Position numbers and translations under genes: made by a program | In this document: positions 29,397 to 38,776 of the stretch, one piece after another | Numbering within the stretch: the first letter of the stretch is position 1 | Layout: each line of letters starts with the position of its first letter | DNA from: Ignavibacteriales bacterium | GTDB lineage: Bacteria; Bacteroidota; Ignavibacteria; Ignavibacteriales; SURF-24 | NCBI GenBank assembly: GCA_026390815.1 | Contig: JAPLFH010000046.1 | Location: forward strand, 1 to 64,000 | Reading direction: 5' to 3' | DNA: 64,000 bases | Notes under the pieces: generated by a model | The model's input: only the letters and a program-made list of their open reading frames with translations | What the model was told of the DNA's origin: nothing | Database searches by the model: none

Positions 29397-30868
29397 TGGA
29401 ATTATCCAAACTAATAAATAGTATAAGAGCAATACAAGTTGTCGGAGAAGTTGAACGCAAAGACGTTAATTCCATCGTGTACGATTCAAGAAAGATAAAA
29501 AAGAATTCTTTATTTGTTGCAATATCAGGCTTCAAAATGGATGGGCATAGTTTTATTCTGGATGCGATAAATAAAGGAGCAACAGCAGTTATTTTAGAAA
29601 AAGATCAACTCATTCCAGAAGAAATTTTCCTGCATAATAATGTTACAAAAATTTTAGTTAAAGACAGCCGTAAAGCTCTGGCAGAAGTTTCTAATTGTTA
29701 CTTCAAGGAGCCATCAAAGAATTTATGCTTAATTGGAATTACCGGTACAAAAGGAAAAACAACGACCTCATATTTTATAAAAAATATAATTAAGATAGCT
29801 GGTTTCAAAACTGGCTTAATCGGAACAATTGCTAACTACATCGGTGACAAAGAAATTTATACAAATTTAACTACACCGCAATCTTCCGATCTGAATGAAT
29901 TGTTTTCCGAGATGCTTGCAGAAGATTGTTCGCACTGTGTGATGGAAGTTTCTTCTCATTCTCTTGTCTTGCACCGAGTAAATGCTCTAAAATTTAAGGC
30001 GGCAGTTTTTACAAATATAACTTCTGATCACTTGGACTTTCATATCACTTTCGATGAGTATTTAAAAGCTAAAAAAATTCTTTTTGATTCACTTGATGAA
30101 GATGCAGTTGTAATTTATAACAATGATGATCCCAGTTCTGAAAAAATAATTGCTGATTCGAAAGCGAAATGTTTTTCATATGGAATGAAAAAAGGATCAG
30201 ATATTTATTTGTCAGATGTAAAATTTGATTTGAAAGGAACAAATTTCAATCTTGTTTATAAAAGCAATTCTTATAATTTGTTTACAAAACTTGTAGGAGA
30301 GTTTAACGCTTACAACGCCGCTGCCGCATTTGCAACTTGTGTTTTACTTGGAATTAAACCAGATGATGCTGTAAAAGGAATTAACACCACTCCGCAGGTT
30401 CCAGGTAGATTCGAAGCAATTCATCATGGAAACAAAACGGTAATTGTTGATTATTCTCATACAGCGGATAGTCTTGAAAAAACTCTTTGGGCAATTCAAA
30501 GTATTGTTAAAAATCAGAAAGCGATTTATACGGTATTTGGCTGCGGTGGTAACAGAGATAAAACTAAAAGACCAATAATGGGAAAGATTGCAAGCGATTT
30601 AAGCACTAAAGCAATAGTTACTTCGGACAATCCTCGTTTTGAAGAACCGATGTCGATAATAGATGAAATTGTCACCGGCATAACAAAAAATAATTTTGAA
30701 GTTATTGAAAACAGGGAAGAAGCAATAAGGGCAGCGATAAAAAATTCCGAAGAGAGCGCAGTAATTTTAATTGCCGGCAAAGGGCACGAACCTTACCAGG
30801 AAATTAAAGACGTTAGGAATCATTTTTCTGATAAAGAAATTGCGGAGAAGTATTTGTTTAATGAGTAA
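29396..30868 (+). CDS. murE: UDP-MurNAc-L-Ala-D-Glu:meso-DAP ligase
   Basis: 490 residues, third Mur ligase of lipid II synthesis. ATP-binding GITGTKGKTTTSY is at about 116-128 and the substrate-recognition motif is DNPRFEEP. DNPR is the form found in ligases that add meso-diaminopimelate, so the peptidoglycan is expected to be DAP type. The C-terminal GKGHEPYQEI is also characteristic. It overlaps ftsI by one base and murF by eight. Confidence 0.96.
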   Translation: MELSKLINSIRAIQVVGEVERKDVNSIVYDSRKIKKNSLFVAISGFKMDGHSFILDAINKGATAVILEKDQLIPEEIFLHNNVTKILVKDSRKALAEVSNCYFKEPSKNLCLIGITGTKGKTTTSYFIKNIIKIAGFKTGLIGTIANYIGDKEIYTNLTTPQSSDLNELFSEMLAEDCSHCVMEVSSHSLVLHRVNALKFKAAVFTNITSDHLDFHITFDEYLKAKKILFDSLDEDAVVIYNNDDPSSEKIIADSKAKCFSYGMKKGSDIYLSDVKFDLKGTNFNLVYKSNSYNLFTKLVGEFNAYNAAAAFATCVLLGIKPDDAVKGINTTPQVPGRFEAIHHGNKTVIVDYSHTADSLEKTLWAIQSIVKNQKAIYTVFGCGGNRDKTKRPIMGKIASDLSTKAIVTSDNPRFEEPMSIIDEIVTGITKNNFEVIENREEAIRAAIKNSEESAVILIAGKGHEPYQEIKDVRNHFSDKEIAEKYLFNE

Positions 30869-32243
30869 TCCTAAAATAAATATTGAGGATTTATTTAACC
30901 TGCCAAGCGCTGTTATTTACAATCCGGATAGATTCAATCATTCAACATCAGTTTCTACCGATACAAGAACAATAAAAAAGAATTCAGTCTATGTTGCGTT
31001 GAAGGGCAAGAAGTTTGATGGCCACACATTTGTAAATCAAGCTATTGAAAAAGGTGCTAATGCAATCATCATTAATAAAAACAAACTTAAAGATTTTGAT
31101 AAAGTTGAAGTTACAATAATAACTGTTAAGGATACGAAGAAATCTTATGGTGATTTGGCGAGAATTTGGAGAAGCAAATTAACTGGCAAAATAATTGGCA
31201 TAACCGGAAGCAACGGTAAAACATCAACAAAAGAAATGCTCGCTAAAATTTTTGAACAGAATTATTCTGTTTGTAAGACGCTGGCTAATAACAATAATCA
31301 AATAGGTGTGCCGCTAACGATATTTAGTGCAAATAATAATCATGATTTTATTGTTCTTGAAATGGGGACGAATCACTTTGGTGAAATTGAATTCATTGCT
31401 AAAATTGCTAAGCCTGATATTGCTCTCATCACCAATATTGGAGACAGCCATTTAGAATATTTTAAAAATCAAGATGGTGTTGCAAAAGAAAAGTTAGCTT
31501 TATTCCATGAAACAATTAATGCTGGTGGAAAAGTTTTTGTTAATACCGATGATCAATCTCTGAAAAGAAAAACTAAATCACTAAAGAATAAAATTACATT
31601 TGGATTTAATGGTTCACCCGATGTAAAAGGGAAGATCCTTGGTTTAACCGAAGATGGCAGACCCAAAATTCAGATCACTTTTAAATCAAATAAGTTTGAA
31701 GTTGCATTGGGTGTTTGCGGATTACCCAACGCTAAAAACTTTTTAGCTGCTACTGCAATCGCTTTATTTACTGGTATTCCAAAAACTGATATAAAAAAAG
31801 CAGCCAGCAAACTATGCGCGGTTGATAATAGATTGAACGTAATTAAAAAGAAAAATTTTATTCTGATTAATGATACTTACAATGCTAATCCGGAATCAAT
31901 GAAAGCAGCGTTTGAATTTATGGCATCACTCAAAACAGAAAGAAGAATTGCTGTTCTTGGTAATATGTTTGAGCTTGGAGAACGGGCGATTGAAGCACAC
32001 CAGTCTTTAGCTGTTCATTTAAAAAGGAATAAAATTAATGAAGTTTATTCAATCGGCAATTTAATGAAACATCTTGATGATGAATTAAAGAAAACGAAAA
32101 TCATTTCAAGACATTTTAGGAATCGAAAATCTCTTGAACAATTTTTAACAAATAGAAATTACGATAATTCCATTGTCCTGGTAAAAGGCTCGCACGGGAT
32201 GAAGATGGAAGAATTTTTACAAGCATTCACAGGAAAAAATTAG
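30861..32243 (+). CDS. murF: UDP-MurNAc-tripeptide:D-Ala-D-Ala ligase
   Basis: 460 residues from the ATG at 30861, which overlaps the last 8 bases of murE. A longer frame starting at 30771 lies inside murE and is not the likely start. Motifs: GITGSNGKTSTKEM (P-loop), NNNQIGVPLT, VLEMGTNHFGEI, and DTYNANPESMKAA. Completes the pentapeptide of UDP-MurNAc in the cytoplasm. Five bases separate it from mraY. Confidence 0.95.
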   Translation: MSNPKINIEDLFNLPSAVIYNPDRFNHSTSVSTDTRTIKKNSVYVALKGKKFDGHTFVNQAIEKGANAIIINKNKLKDFDKVEVTIITVKDTKKSYGDLARIWRSKLTGKIIGITGSNGKTSTKEMLAKIFEQNYSVCKTLANNNNQIGVPLTIFSANNNHDFIVLEMGTNHFGEIEFIAKIAKPDIALITNIGDSHLEYFKNQDGVAKEKLALFHETINAGGKVFVNTDDQSLKRKTKSLKNKITFGFNGSPDVKGKILGLTEDGRPKIQITFKSNKFEVALGVCGLPNAKNFLAATAIALFTGIPKTDIKKAASKLCAVDNRLNVIKKKNFILINDTYNANPESMKAAFEFMASLKTERRIAVLGNMFELGERAIEAHQSLAVHLKRNKINEVYSIGNLMKHLDDELKKTKIISRHFRNRKSLEQFLTNRNYDNSIVLVKGSHGMKMEEFLQAFTGKN

Positions 32244-32248
32244 CGGAA

Positions 32249-33358
32249 ATGTTTTACTATTTATTAGATTATATCAACAAAGTATTTAATCCACCTGGAT
32301 TTGATATTTTCCGATTCTTAACTTTTAGATCAGCACTATCAGCAATCACTGCATTAATTCTTTCATTTTATTTTGGACCTAAGATGATTGAATATTTAAG
32401 AAAAAAGCAGATTGGCGAAGCAAAAAAAATTGATGGACCCAAGAGTCATTGGTCTAAAGCAGGAACACCAACAATGGGAGGATTAATTATTATTTCTTCC
32501 ATCGCAATTCCGGTATTGCTCTGGGGCGATATTAAAAGCACATACATTATTTTAATTCTGTTTGGTACAGTCTGGTTATGTGGTGTTGGATTTTTGGATG
32601 ACTATCTTAAAGTAATAAAGAAATATCCAAATGGACTTATAGCACGTTACAAATTACTTGGTCAAATAATTATTGGTCTTATTGTAGGAAGCGCAATTTA
32701 TTTTTTGCCGGAATTCAAGGACGTAAATTCAATAACTACTTTGCCGTTTTTTAAAGATACCAATTTTGATTTTTCGTATCTCTATATACCGGCAGTTGTA
32801 TTTATAATTACTTATACATCAAACGCAGTAAATCTAACGGACGGGCTTGATGGGCTTGCAATTGGTACAATTATGATTGTAATGATTACTCTTGCGATCC
32901 TTAGCTATGTTTCAGGAAATATAATTTATTCTGATTACTTAAACATAATTTATCTTCCAGGTGCTGGTGAGTTAACAGTTTTTGTTGCTGCTGTAATTGG
33001 TGCATCACTTGGATTTTTATGGTTCAACTTTTATCCGGCACAAATTTTTATGGGAGATACAGGCTCGCTTGCTTTAGGTGGTGCGTTTGGGATTTTGACA
33101 GTATTGATAAAGAAAGAATTATTAATCCCAATTCTTGGCGGAGTATTTCTTCTCGAGACCTGTTCGGTGATAATTCAACGACTTTATTTTAAGTACACAA
33201 AGAAAAAATATGGAGAAGGCAGAAGAGTTTTTAAGATGGCTCCAATCCATCATCATTTTGAAATGCTTGGATGGCCAGAACCTAAAATTGTTATCAGGTT
33301 TTATATCATCACGATTATTTTAGCAATAATTAGTTTAACATCATTTAAGATAAGATGA
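32249..33358 (+). CDS. mraY: phospho-MurNAc-pentapeptide transferase
   Basis: 369 residues with about ten membrane helices. Signatures: KSHWSKAGTPTMGGL, FLDDYLKVIKK, the catalytic NLTDGLDGLAIG, and FMGDTGSLALGG; the C-terminal MAPIHHHFEMLGW holds the HHH loop. It transfers phospho-MurNAc-pentapeptide to undecaprenyl phosphate, forming lipid I at the inner face of the membrane. It overlaps murD by 4 bases. Confidence 0.97.
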   Translation: MFYYLLDYINKVFNPPGFDIFRFLTFRSALSAITALILSFYFGPKMIEYLRKKQIGEAKKIDGPKSHWSKAGTPTMGGLIIISSIAIPVLLWGDIKSTYIILILFGTVWLCGVGFLDDYLKVIKKYPNGLIARYKLLGQIIIGLIVGSAIYFLPEFKDVNSITTLPFFKDTNFDFSYLYIPAVVFIITYTSNAVNLTDGLDGLAIGTIMIVMITLAILSYVSGNIIYSDYLNIIYLPGAGELTVFVAAVIGASLGFLWFNFYPAQIFMGDTGSLALGGAFGILTVLIKKELLIPILGGVFLLETCSVIIQRLYFKYTKKKYGEGRRVFKMAPIHHHFEMLGWPEPKIVIRFYIITIILAIISLTSFKIR

Positions 33359-34704
33359 AAAATTTAGAAGGTAAAAAAATATCAATAATTGGTGCGGCAG
33401 AAAGCGGAGTTGGCGCTGCACGGTTAGTTAAGAATTTTGGTGGGATTCCATTCGTAAGCGATTCTGCTTCAAGTGCAAAATTTCAGGAAGCAATTACGAT
33501 TTTTGAACAAGAAAAAATAAATTTTGAATTTGATGGCAATACAGAAAAAGTTTTTGATTGCGATTTTATAATTACAAGTCCGGGTGTACCATCTAACTCG
33601 CCGGTACTTATTAAAGCAAGGGAAAAGAAAATTAAGATCGTAAGCGAATTGGAATTTTCTGCTTCGATATGTAAGGGAAAAATAATTTCCATAACCGGCA
33701 CAAATGGCAAAACCACAACTACAAGTTTATGCGCACATGTGTTTAACGCATGCGGACTCAAAACATATTTGGCTGGGAATATTCGTCCAGCTTTTTCTGA
33801 ATTGGCTCTTGATGTAAAAGAAGATGAATGTGTAGCGTTGGAAACTTCCAGCTTTCAACTTGATTATACATTTGATTTTAAACCTAAGATTTCCGCAATC
33901 TTAAATATTACTCCGGATCATTTAGATAGGTACGATAACAAACTTGGAAACTATCTTGATTCCAAGCTGAAAGTATTTAAAAATCAGGATAACACGGATT
34001 ACTTGATTCTGAATTTTGATGATAAGCTAACGCCAAAAGAAATCTCGAATACCAATGTAAATAAATTTTATTTCTCACTAAATCATGCTGTTGAAAATGG
34101 CGCTTACTTAAAAGGGAAGAAAATATTATTTAAGCGAAATGGAAAAGAAGAATTTTCTTGTTTGACAAGTGATATTTCTTTGAAAGGTGAGCATAACTAT
34201 GCTAATGCAATGGCAGTGATGATAATGGCAAAGATATTTGCTTTGGATAATAAAAAGATTATTTCAGCGCTGAGTAGTTTTCCTGGAGTAGAACATCGGC
34301 TTGAATTTGTAAAGGAAATTAATGGCGTTAAATATATAAACGATTCTAAAGCGACAAATGTAGATTCGGTTTGGTTCGCTTTACGAAGTTTTGATCAGTC
34401 TATCTTTTTGATCCTTGGTGGCAAAGATAAAGGAAATGATTACAATCAAATAAAAGATTTGGTTGAAAATAAAGTAAAAAAGATTTATGCAATTGGATCA
34501 TCATCCGATAAAGTTTTTAATTTCTTCCACAAAATTGTTAAGGTAGAAGTTAAAGCATCGTTAGGAGATTGTGTTACTTCTGCAAACCAGGAAGCGCGGG
34601 AGAATGATATTGTACTTCTTTCCCCAGCCTGCGCAAGTTTTGATATGTTTGATAATTATGAGCATCGCGGAAAAGCATTTAAAGAGGCAGTAAATAATTT
34701 ATGA
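33355..34704 (+). CDS. murD: UDP-MurNAc-L-Ala:D-Glu ligase
   Basis: 449 residues. The P-loop SITGTNGKTTTTS is at about 112-124. The central ligase signature NITPDHLDRYDN, the NDSKATN motif and the C-terminal LLSPACASFDMFDNYEHRG are typical of MurD. It adds D-glutamate to UDP-MurNAc-L-Ala. It sits between mraY and ftsW, with 4-base overlaps to both. Confidence 0.96.
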   Translation: MKNLEGKKISIIGAAESGVGAARLVKNFGGIPFVSDSASSAKFQEAITIFEQEKINFEFDGNTEKVFDCDFIITSPGVPSNSPVLIKAREKKIKIVSELEFSASICKGKIISITGTNGKTTTTSLCAHVFNACGLKTYLAGNIRPAFSELALDVKEDECVALETSSFQLDYTFDFKPKISAILNITPDHLDRYDNKLGNYLDSKLKVFKNQDNTDYLILNFDDKLTPKEISNTNVNKFYFSLNHAVENGAYLKGKKILFKRNGKEEFSCLTSDISLKGEHNYANAMAVMIMAKIFALDNKKIISALSSFPGVEHRLEFVKEINGVKYINDSKATNVDSVWFALRSFDQSIFLILGGKDKGNDYNQIKDLVENKVKKIYAIGSSSDKVFNFFHKIVKVEVKASLGDCVTSANQEARENDIVLLSPACASFDMFDNYEHRGKAFKEAVNNL

Positions 34705-35819
34705 ACCTAAAGTTGTCTTACAGAATATTACTTCTTGCAGTTATCAGCTTGATGATAATTGGATCTGCAGAAGTATTAAGTGCAAGCAGCATAATAAGCT
34801 ATTTGAAGTATGAAAGCTTTTATCACTTGTTCACTTCTCATCTAATAAAAATATTTATTGCTATTGGTGCGCTAATTTTATTCTCATTTATACCTTACGA
34901 AATATATAAAAAGTACAGCAAGAAGTTAATAGTTGGAATTGTAGTCCTTTTATTTATTACACTCTTTGTAGCGCATAGTACAAAAGGTGCTGGAAGATGG
35001 ATAAATTTATATGCGTTTTCTTTTCAGCCATCTGAAATTGCAAAGTTAGTTTTGTTAATACACCTTGCATATTTAATTGAAGAAAAAGGAAAAGATTTAA
35101 AAAATTTTAATAAAGGATTTCTCTTTCCACTTGTGTGGATTATATCAATTGCTTTTCTAATTATTTTACAACCCAATGTAAGTGTAAGTATAATGATAGT
35201 TATTGTTTCTTTTGCAATACTTTTTGTTGGTGGAGCTAAGTTAACACATTTAGTATTTTCGTTAGGGACAATCGGTAGTTTAGCAGGTTTTGCTATGTGG
35301 AGCATGCCGCACTCAAATAAAAGATTAGCAAGCTTTTTGGATAGCTTTGGCAATGGCGGGCATATCAACACGCAAGTTTTCCAGGCGAAAGTTGCATTGG
35401 GAAGCGGCTGGTGGTATGGGATAGGATTAGGTCAAAGCCGCCAGAGTGACTTGTTTTTACCGGAGGCTTATGGCGATTTTATTTTTTCAATAGTAGGTGA
35501 AGAGCTTGGTTTTATTGGCGCTGCAGTAATTCTTTTTATATACCTAACCATTTTTATTATCGGTGTTATTGTTGCCAAGAATGCAAAAGATCAATTTGGG
35601 CAGTTGCTTGCATTTGGAATAAGTTTTACAATCATTTTAAGTGCGTTTATTAATGCTGCAGTTGTAACAGGAATTATTCCTACAACGGGAATTCCTCTTC
35701 CTTTCATCAGTTATGGAGGAACATCTATTATCTTTACCTGTGCGGCAATGGGAATTATTGTAAATATTGCAATGCAGGCTTATAAAGCAAAACGAATAAA
35801 AGCAGAAATTAAAAAATGA
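34701..35819 (+). CDS. ftsW: septal peptidoglycan glycosyltransferase FtsW
   Basis: 372 residues with about ten membrane helices, SEDS family. Diagnostic segments: KGAGRWINL and FSFQPSEIAKL, the YGIGLGQSRQSDLFLPEAYGD loop containing the essential aspartate region, and the C-terminal GIPLPFISYGGTSI. It polymerises lipid II at the septum in complex with FtsI. Overlaps murD and murG by 4 bases each. Confidence 0.96.
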   Translation: MNLKLSYRILLLAVISLMIIGSAEVLSASSIISYLKYESFYHLFTSHLIKIFIAIGALILFSFIPYEIYKKYSKKLIVGIVVLLFITLFVAHSTKGAGRWINLYAFSFQPSEIAKLVLLIHLAYLIEEKGKDLKNFNKGFLFPLVWIISIAFLIILQPNVSVSIMIVIVSFAILFVGGAKLTHLVFSLGTIGSLAGFAMWSMPHSNKRLASFLDSFGNGGHINTQVFQAKVALGSGWWYGIGLGQSRQSDLFLPEAYGDFIFSIVGEELGFIGAAVILFIYLTIFIIGVIVAKNAKDQFGQLLAFGISFTIILSAFINAAVVTGIIPTTGIPLPFISYGGTSIIFTCAAMGIIVNIAMQAYKAKRIKAEIKK

Positions 35820-36919
35820 GTTTACAAGCAAACAAATATCGTTTTCTATTTGCAGGAGGAGGAACTGGTGGGCACATCTTTCCAGCCATTGCCGTTGCGG
35901 AAAATATTAGATTGCTTGTACCAAATTCGGAAATCATTTTTGTAGGAACAAGATCCAAAATTGAAGCGCACGCGGTACCTAATGCTGGATTTGCGTTTAA
36001 GTCGATCTGGATAAAAGGGTTTTCCCGAAAGCTTAGTTTGCAGAATTTTATTTTTCCTTTAAAGGTATTGGTGTCTTGTGTTCAATCTTTGTTGATCAAT
36101 ATGAAATTTAAACCGCAAGTAGCTATTGGATCCGGTGGATATGTTTCTGGTCCAGCAATTTGGGCGGCTTCAATTTTGGGCGCAAAAATAATTCTTCTTG
36201 AACAAAATAGTTATCCTGGTATTACAACACGCTTATTGGAAAAGAAAGCCTCAGAAATTCATATTTGTTTTGAGGATACAAAGAAATATTTAAGAGGAAA
36301 AGAAAAATTATTTGTAACTGGAAATCCTGTTCGTGCAAGTTTAAAGTTGATTGACAAAGAAATAGCTCTCAAAAAATTTAATTTCAGCAGCAAACAGAAA
36401 ACGATTTTAATCCTTGGTGGTAGTTTAGGCGCAGCTTCAATAAATATTGCAATTGCATCTGGCATTGATAGATTGAAGCTGGAGAATATTCAAGTTATTT
36501 GGCAGACTGGTAAACTATATTTTGATCGATTTAAAAATCTTGCAAACGATTCAATTTTAATTATTCCATTTATTGATGATATGTCCGCAGCATTTTCAAC
36601 CTGCGATTTGCTTATATCTAGAGCAGGCGCTACAACAATTGCAGAAATAACAAATCTGGGAATTGCATCTATTTTAGTCCCTTCGCCAAATGTTGCAGCA
36701 AATCATCAGTACTTCAATGCAAAATCTTTAGCTGATAAACGAGCAGCAATTTTAGTAAAGGATAGAGAAACTAACGATTCCTTATTCGATGCGATAATAA
36801 ATTTAGTCTTTAACGAAGAAGAATTAAATACACTGAAAGAAAATGTCAAAAAGTTTTCTAAACCCGAAGCTGCTTCAGTGATTGCAAAAAGAGCCATCAA
36901 ATTAGCGGAGGCGTTATGA
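35816..36919 (+). CDS. murG: lipid II synthase MurG
   Basis: 367 residues, GT28 glycosyltransferase that adds GlcNAc to lipid I. N-terminal AGGGTGGHIFPAIAVAE and the C-terminal UDP-GlcNAc-binding segment (SRAGATTIAEITNLGI, then PSPNVAANHQ) are diagnostic. Peripheral at the inner leaflet. It overlaps ftsW by 4 bases and the following small membrane protein by 4, so all are translationally coupled. Confidence 0.96.
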   Translation: MSLQANKYRFLFAGGGTGGHIFPAIAVAENIRLLVPNSEIIFVGTRSKIEAHAVPNAGFAFKSIWIKGFSRKLSLQNFIFPLKVLVSCVQSLLINMKFKPQVAIGSGGYVSGPAIWAASILGAKIILLEQNSYPGITTRLLEKKASEIHICFEDTKKYLRGKEKLFVTGNPVRASLKLIDKEIALKKFNFSSKQKTILILGGSLGAASINIAIASGIDRLKLENIQVIWQTGKLYFDRFKNLANDSILIIPFIDDMSAAFSTCDLLISRAGATTIAEITNLGIASILVPSPNVAANHQYFNAKSLADKRAAILVKDRETNDSLFDAIINLVFNEEELNTLKENVKKFSKPEAASVIAKRAIKLAEAL

Positions 36920-37392
36920 TGACAAATAATAAAAGTGAAAAGAAAATATTTAGTTTCAATATGTCTTTCTACTATCAATCAACAATAATTTACTTCATAG
37001 TATTTGTGATTTATGCTGTAATTCAGGGTCAGTTTATAGAAAATTCTTTTACATTAATCACGCGGGATCCCGTTGTTTACTTCTTCAGTCTTGTGGTTGT
37101 CCTATCGATTTTAAGTTTACTCTATAATTTGTATTTGAACAGGCATATCGAAATTACTGAGAAAGAAATAATATTTAAACGAGGTTCGTGGGAAAAAATA
37201 ATCAAGTTTGAAGATATAACAAGTATTAGAATTACACGGGAGAAAAAACATTTTAAGGCAACCGCTTTTACTTTAGTACAAGTTAGAACTAAAGAGAAAA
37301 AATTGCCAATTACAATCAGACCATACGATTATGAAAATTCTCACTTGCTAATGGAAGAAATTAAAGAACTTAAGAACCGGGTTGGTAATTAA
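36916..37392 (+). CDS. PH-like membrane protein inserted between murG and murC
   Basis: 158 residues: cytoplasmic N-terminus, two transmembrane helices (about 21-40 and 55-76), then a compact domain (LNRHIEITEKEIIFKRGSW, then IKFEDITSIRITREKK) that reads like a bacterial PH domain sheet, ending in a helix (LLMEEIKELKNRV). I know of no standard dcw protein like it. It overlaps murG by 4 bases and murC closely follows, so it is made together with the cell-wall enzymes. It may bind lipid or scaffold the complex (inference). Confidence 0.8.
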   Translation: MMTNNKSEKKIFSFNMSFYYQSTIIYFIVFVIYAVIQGQFIENSFTLITRDPVVYFFSLVVVLSILSLLYNLYLNRHIEITEKEIIFKRGSWEKIIKFEDITSIRITREKKHFKATAFTLVQVRTKEKKLPITIRPYDYENSHLLMEEIKELKNRVGN

Positions 37393-37396
37393 TAAA

Positions 37397-38776
37397 ATGT
37401 TTAATAAAATTAAGAAAATACATATTGTGGGAATTGGCGGGATTGGAATGAGTAGTATTGCTGATGTACTCTTCCATCGTGGTTATCAAATTACCGGCTC
37501 AGATAAATCTTTTAATGATGTAACAGAAAGGCTGCAGAAAATTGGAATAAAAGTTTACGCGGGACATTCGGCTAATAATCTTGCAAATGATGTTGATGTT
37601 CTGGTCTATTCATCGGCAGTGGCTATGGATAATCCTGAATTAGCTGAAGCATTAAAGAGAAAAATTCCGGTTGTAAAACGTCCGGAAATGCTTGCCGAAA
37701 TAATGCGCACTCAATATGGAGTTTGTATTGCCGGGACGCATGGTAAAACAACCACAACGTCGATGACAGGATTGATTCTTGTTGAAGGAAATCTTGATCC
37801 CACAATTATAGTTGGTGGAAATTTAAATGCTCTAGGAAACACAAATGCAAGAGTGGGAAAAGGTGAATTTATTGTTGTTGAAGCGGATGAATTTGACAGA
37901 ACCTTCTTGAGTTTGACTCCTGCAGTTGCTGCATTAACATCTCTGGAAGCGGAGCATCTTGATACTTATAAGGATCTGGAAGATATTAAATCAGCTTTTA
38001 TAGAATTTGCAAACAAAATTTCCTTTTATGGATTTATTGCACTTTGTTCGGATGATCCAAATTTGAGAAGTATAATTCCATTAATTAAGAAAAAAATAAT
38101 CACATATGGAATAAATGAAGATGCTGATGTAAGAGCCACAGGTTTAACTCATAGAGAATTTTCCTCCGAGTTCAGCGTGAATTATTTAAATGAAAACCTT
38201 GGCAAAATAAAATTAAATATTCCTGGCACTCACAATATTAATAATTCCCTGGCTGCAATAATAATTGCAAAAGAACTTGGTGTAGGTTTTGGTACAATCA
38301 AAAAATCAATTGAATCATTTAAAGGTGCTTTAAGAAGATTTGAAATTAAATACGATAAAAAAGTTTTGGTGATTGACGATTACGCTCATCATCCTACAGA
38401 AGTTGCTGCAACATTAGATGGAATTAGAAAAGGTTGGAACAGAAGATTGATAGCTGTCTTTCAGCCTCATCTCTATTCCAGAACAAGAGATTTTGCAGGA
38501 GATTTTGGAAAAGCATTTTTGAATTCAGATGTTTTTATTTGTACGGATGTTTATCCATCAAGAGAAGCACAAATAGCTGGCATCACTGGAAAACTAATAA
38601 CTGATGCTGTTAAAAACGAAGGACATCAAAATGTTTTATACGAAGCGGATAAAAATAATATTCCGGAATTGTTAATGAAGATTAAACAAGATGGTGATAT
38701 TATCATTACGATGGGTGCAGGAGATATTTATAAGTACGGTGAAAAATTTGTTCAATTGATTGAAGAGCATAATTGA
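37397..38776 (+). CDS. murC: UDP-N-acetylmuramate:L-alanine ligase
   Basis: 459 residues from the ATG at 37397; a TTG-initiated frame begins at 37382 and overlaps the upstream gene. N-terminal HIVGIGGIGMSSIADVLF is the dinucleotide-like fold, GTHGKTTTTSM the P-loop, and EADEFDRTFLSL and DDYAHHPTEVAAT the substrate motifs. It adds the first amino acid to UDP-MurNAc. murB, which would supply UDP-MurNAc and often sits after murC, is not in this window. Confidence 0.95.
   Translation: MFNKIKKIHIVGIGGIGMSSIADVLFHRGYQITGSDKSFNDVTERLQKIGIKVYAGHSANNLANDVDVLVYSSAVAMDNPELAEALKRKIPVVKRPEMLAEIMRTQYGVCIAGTHGKTTTTSMTGLILVEGNLDPTIIVGGNLNALGNTNARVGKGEFIVVEADEFDRTFLSLTPAVAALTSLEAEHLDTYKDLEDIKSAFIEFANKISFYGFIALCSDDPNLRSIIPLIKKKIITYGINEDADVRATGLTHREFSSEFSVNYLNENLGKIKLNIPGTHNINNSLAAIIIAKELGVGFGTIKKSIESFKGALRRFEIKYDKKVLVIDDYAHHPTEVAATLDGIRKGWNRRLIAVFQPHLYSRTRDFAGDFGKAFLNSDVFICTDVYPSREAQIAGITGKLITDAVKNEGHQNVLYEADKNNIPELLMKIKQDGDIIITMGAGDIYKYGEKFVQLIEEHN

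Noticed and set aside
30771-30860. Upstream start for murF
   Set aside because: It lies inside murE and would add a non-homologous N-terminus; ATG 30861 gives the normal MurF start.
37382-37396. Upstream TTG start for murC
   Set aside because: ATG 37397 places the HIVGIGGIGMSS motif at the normal distance from the N-terminus.
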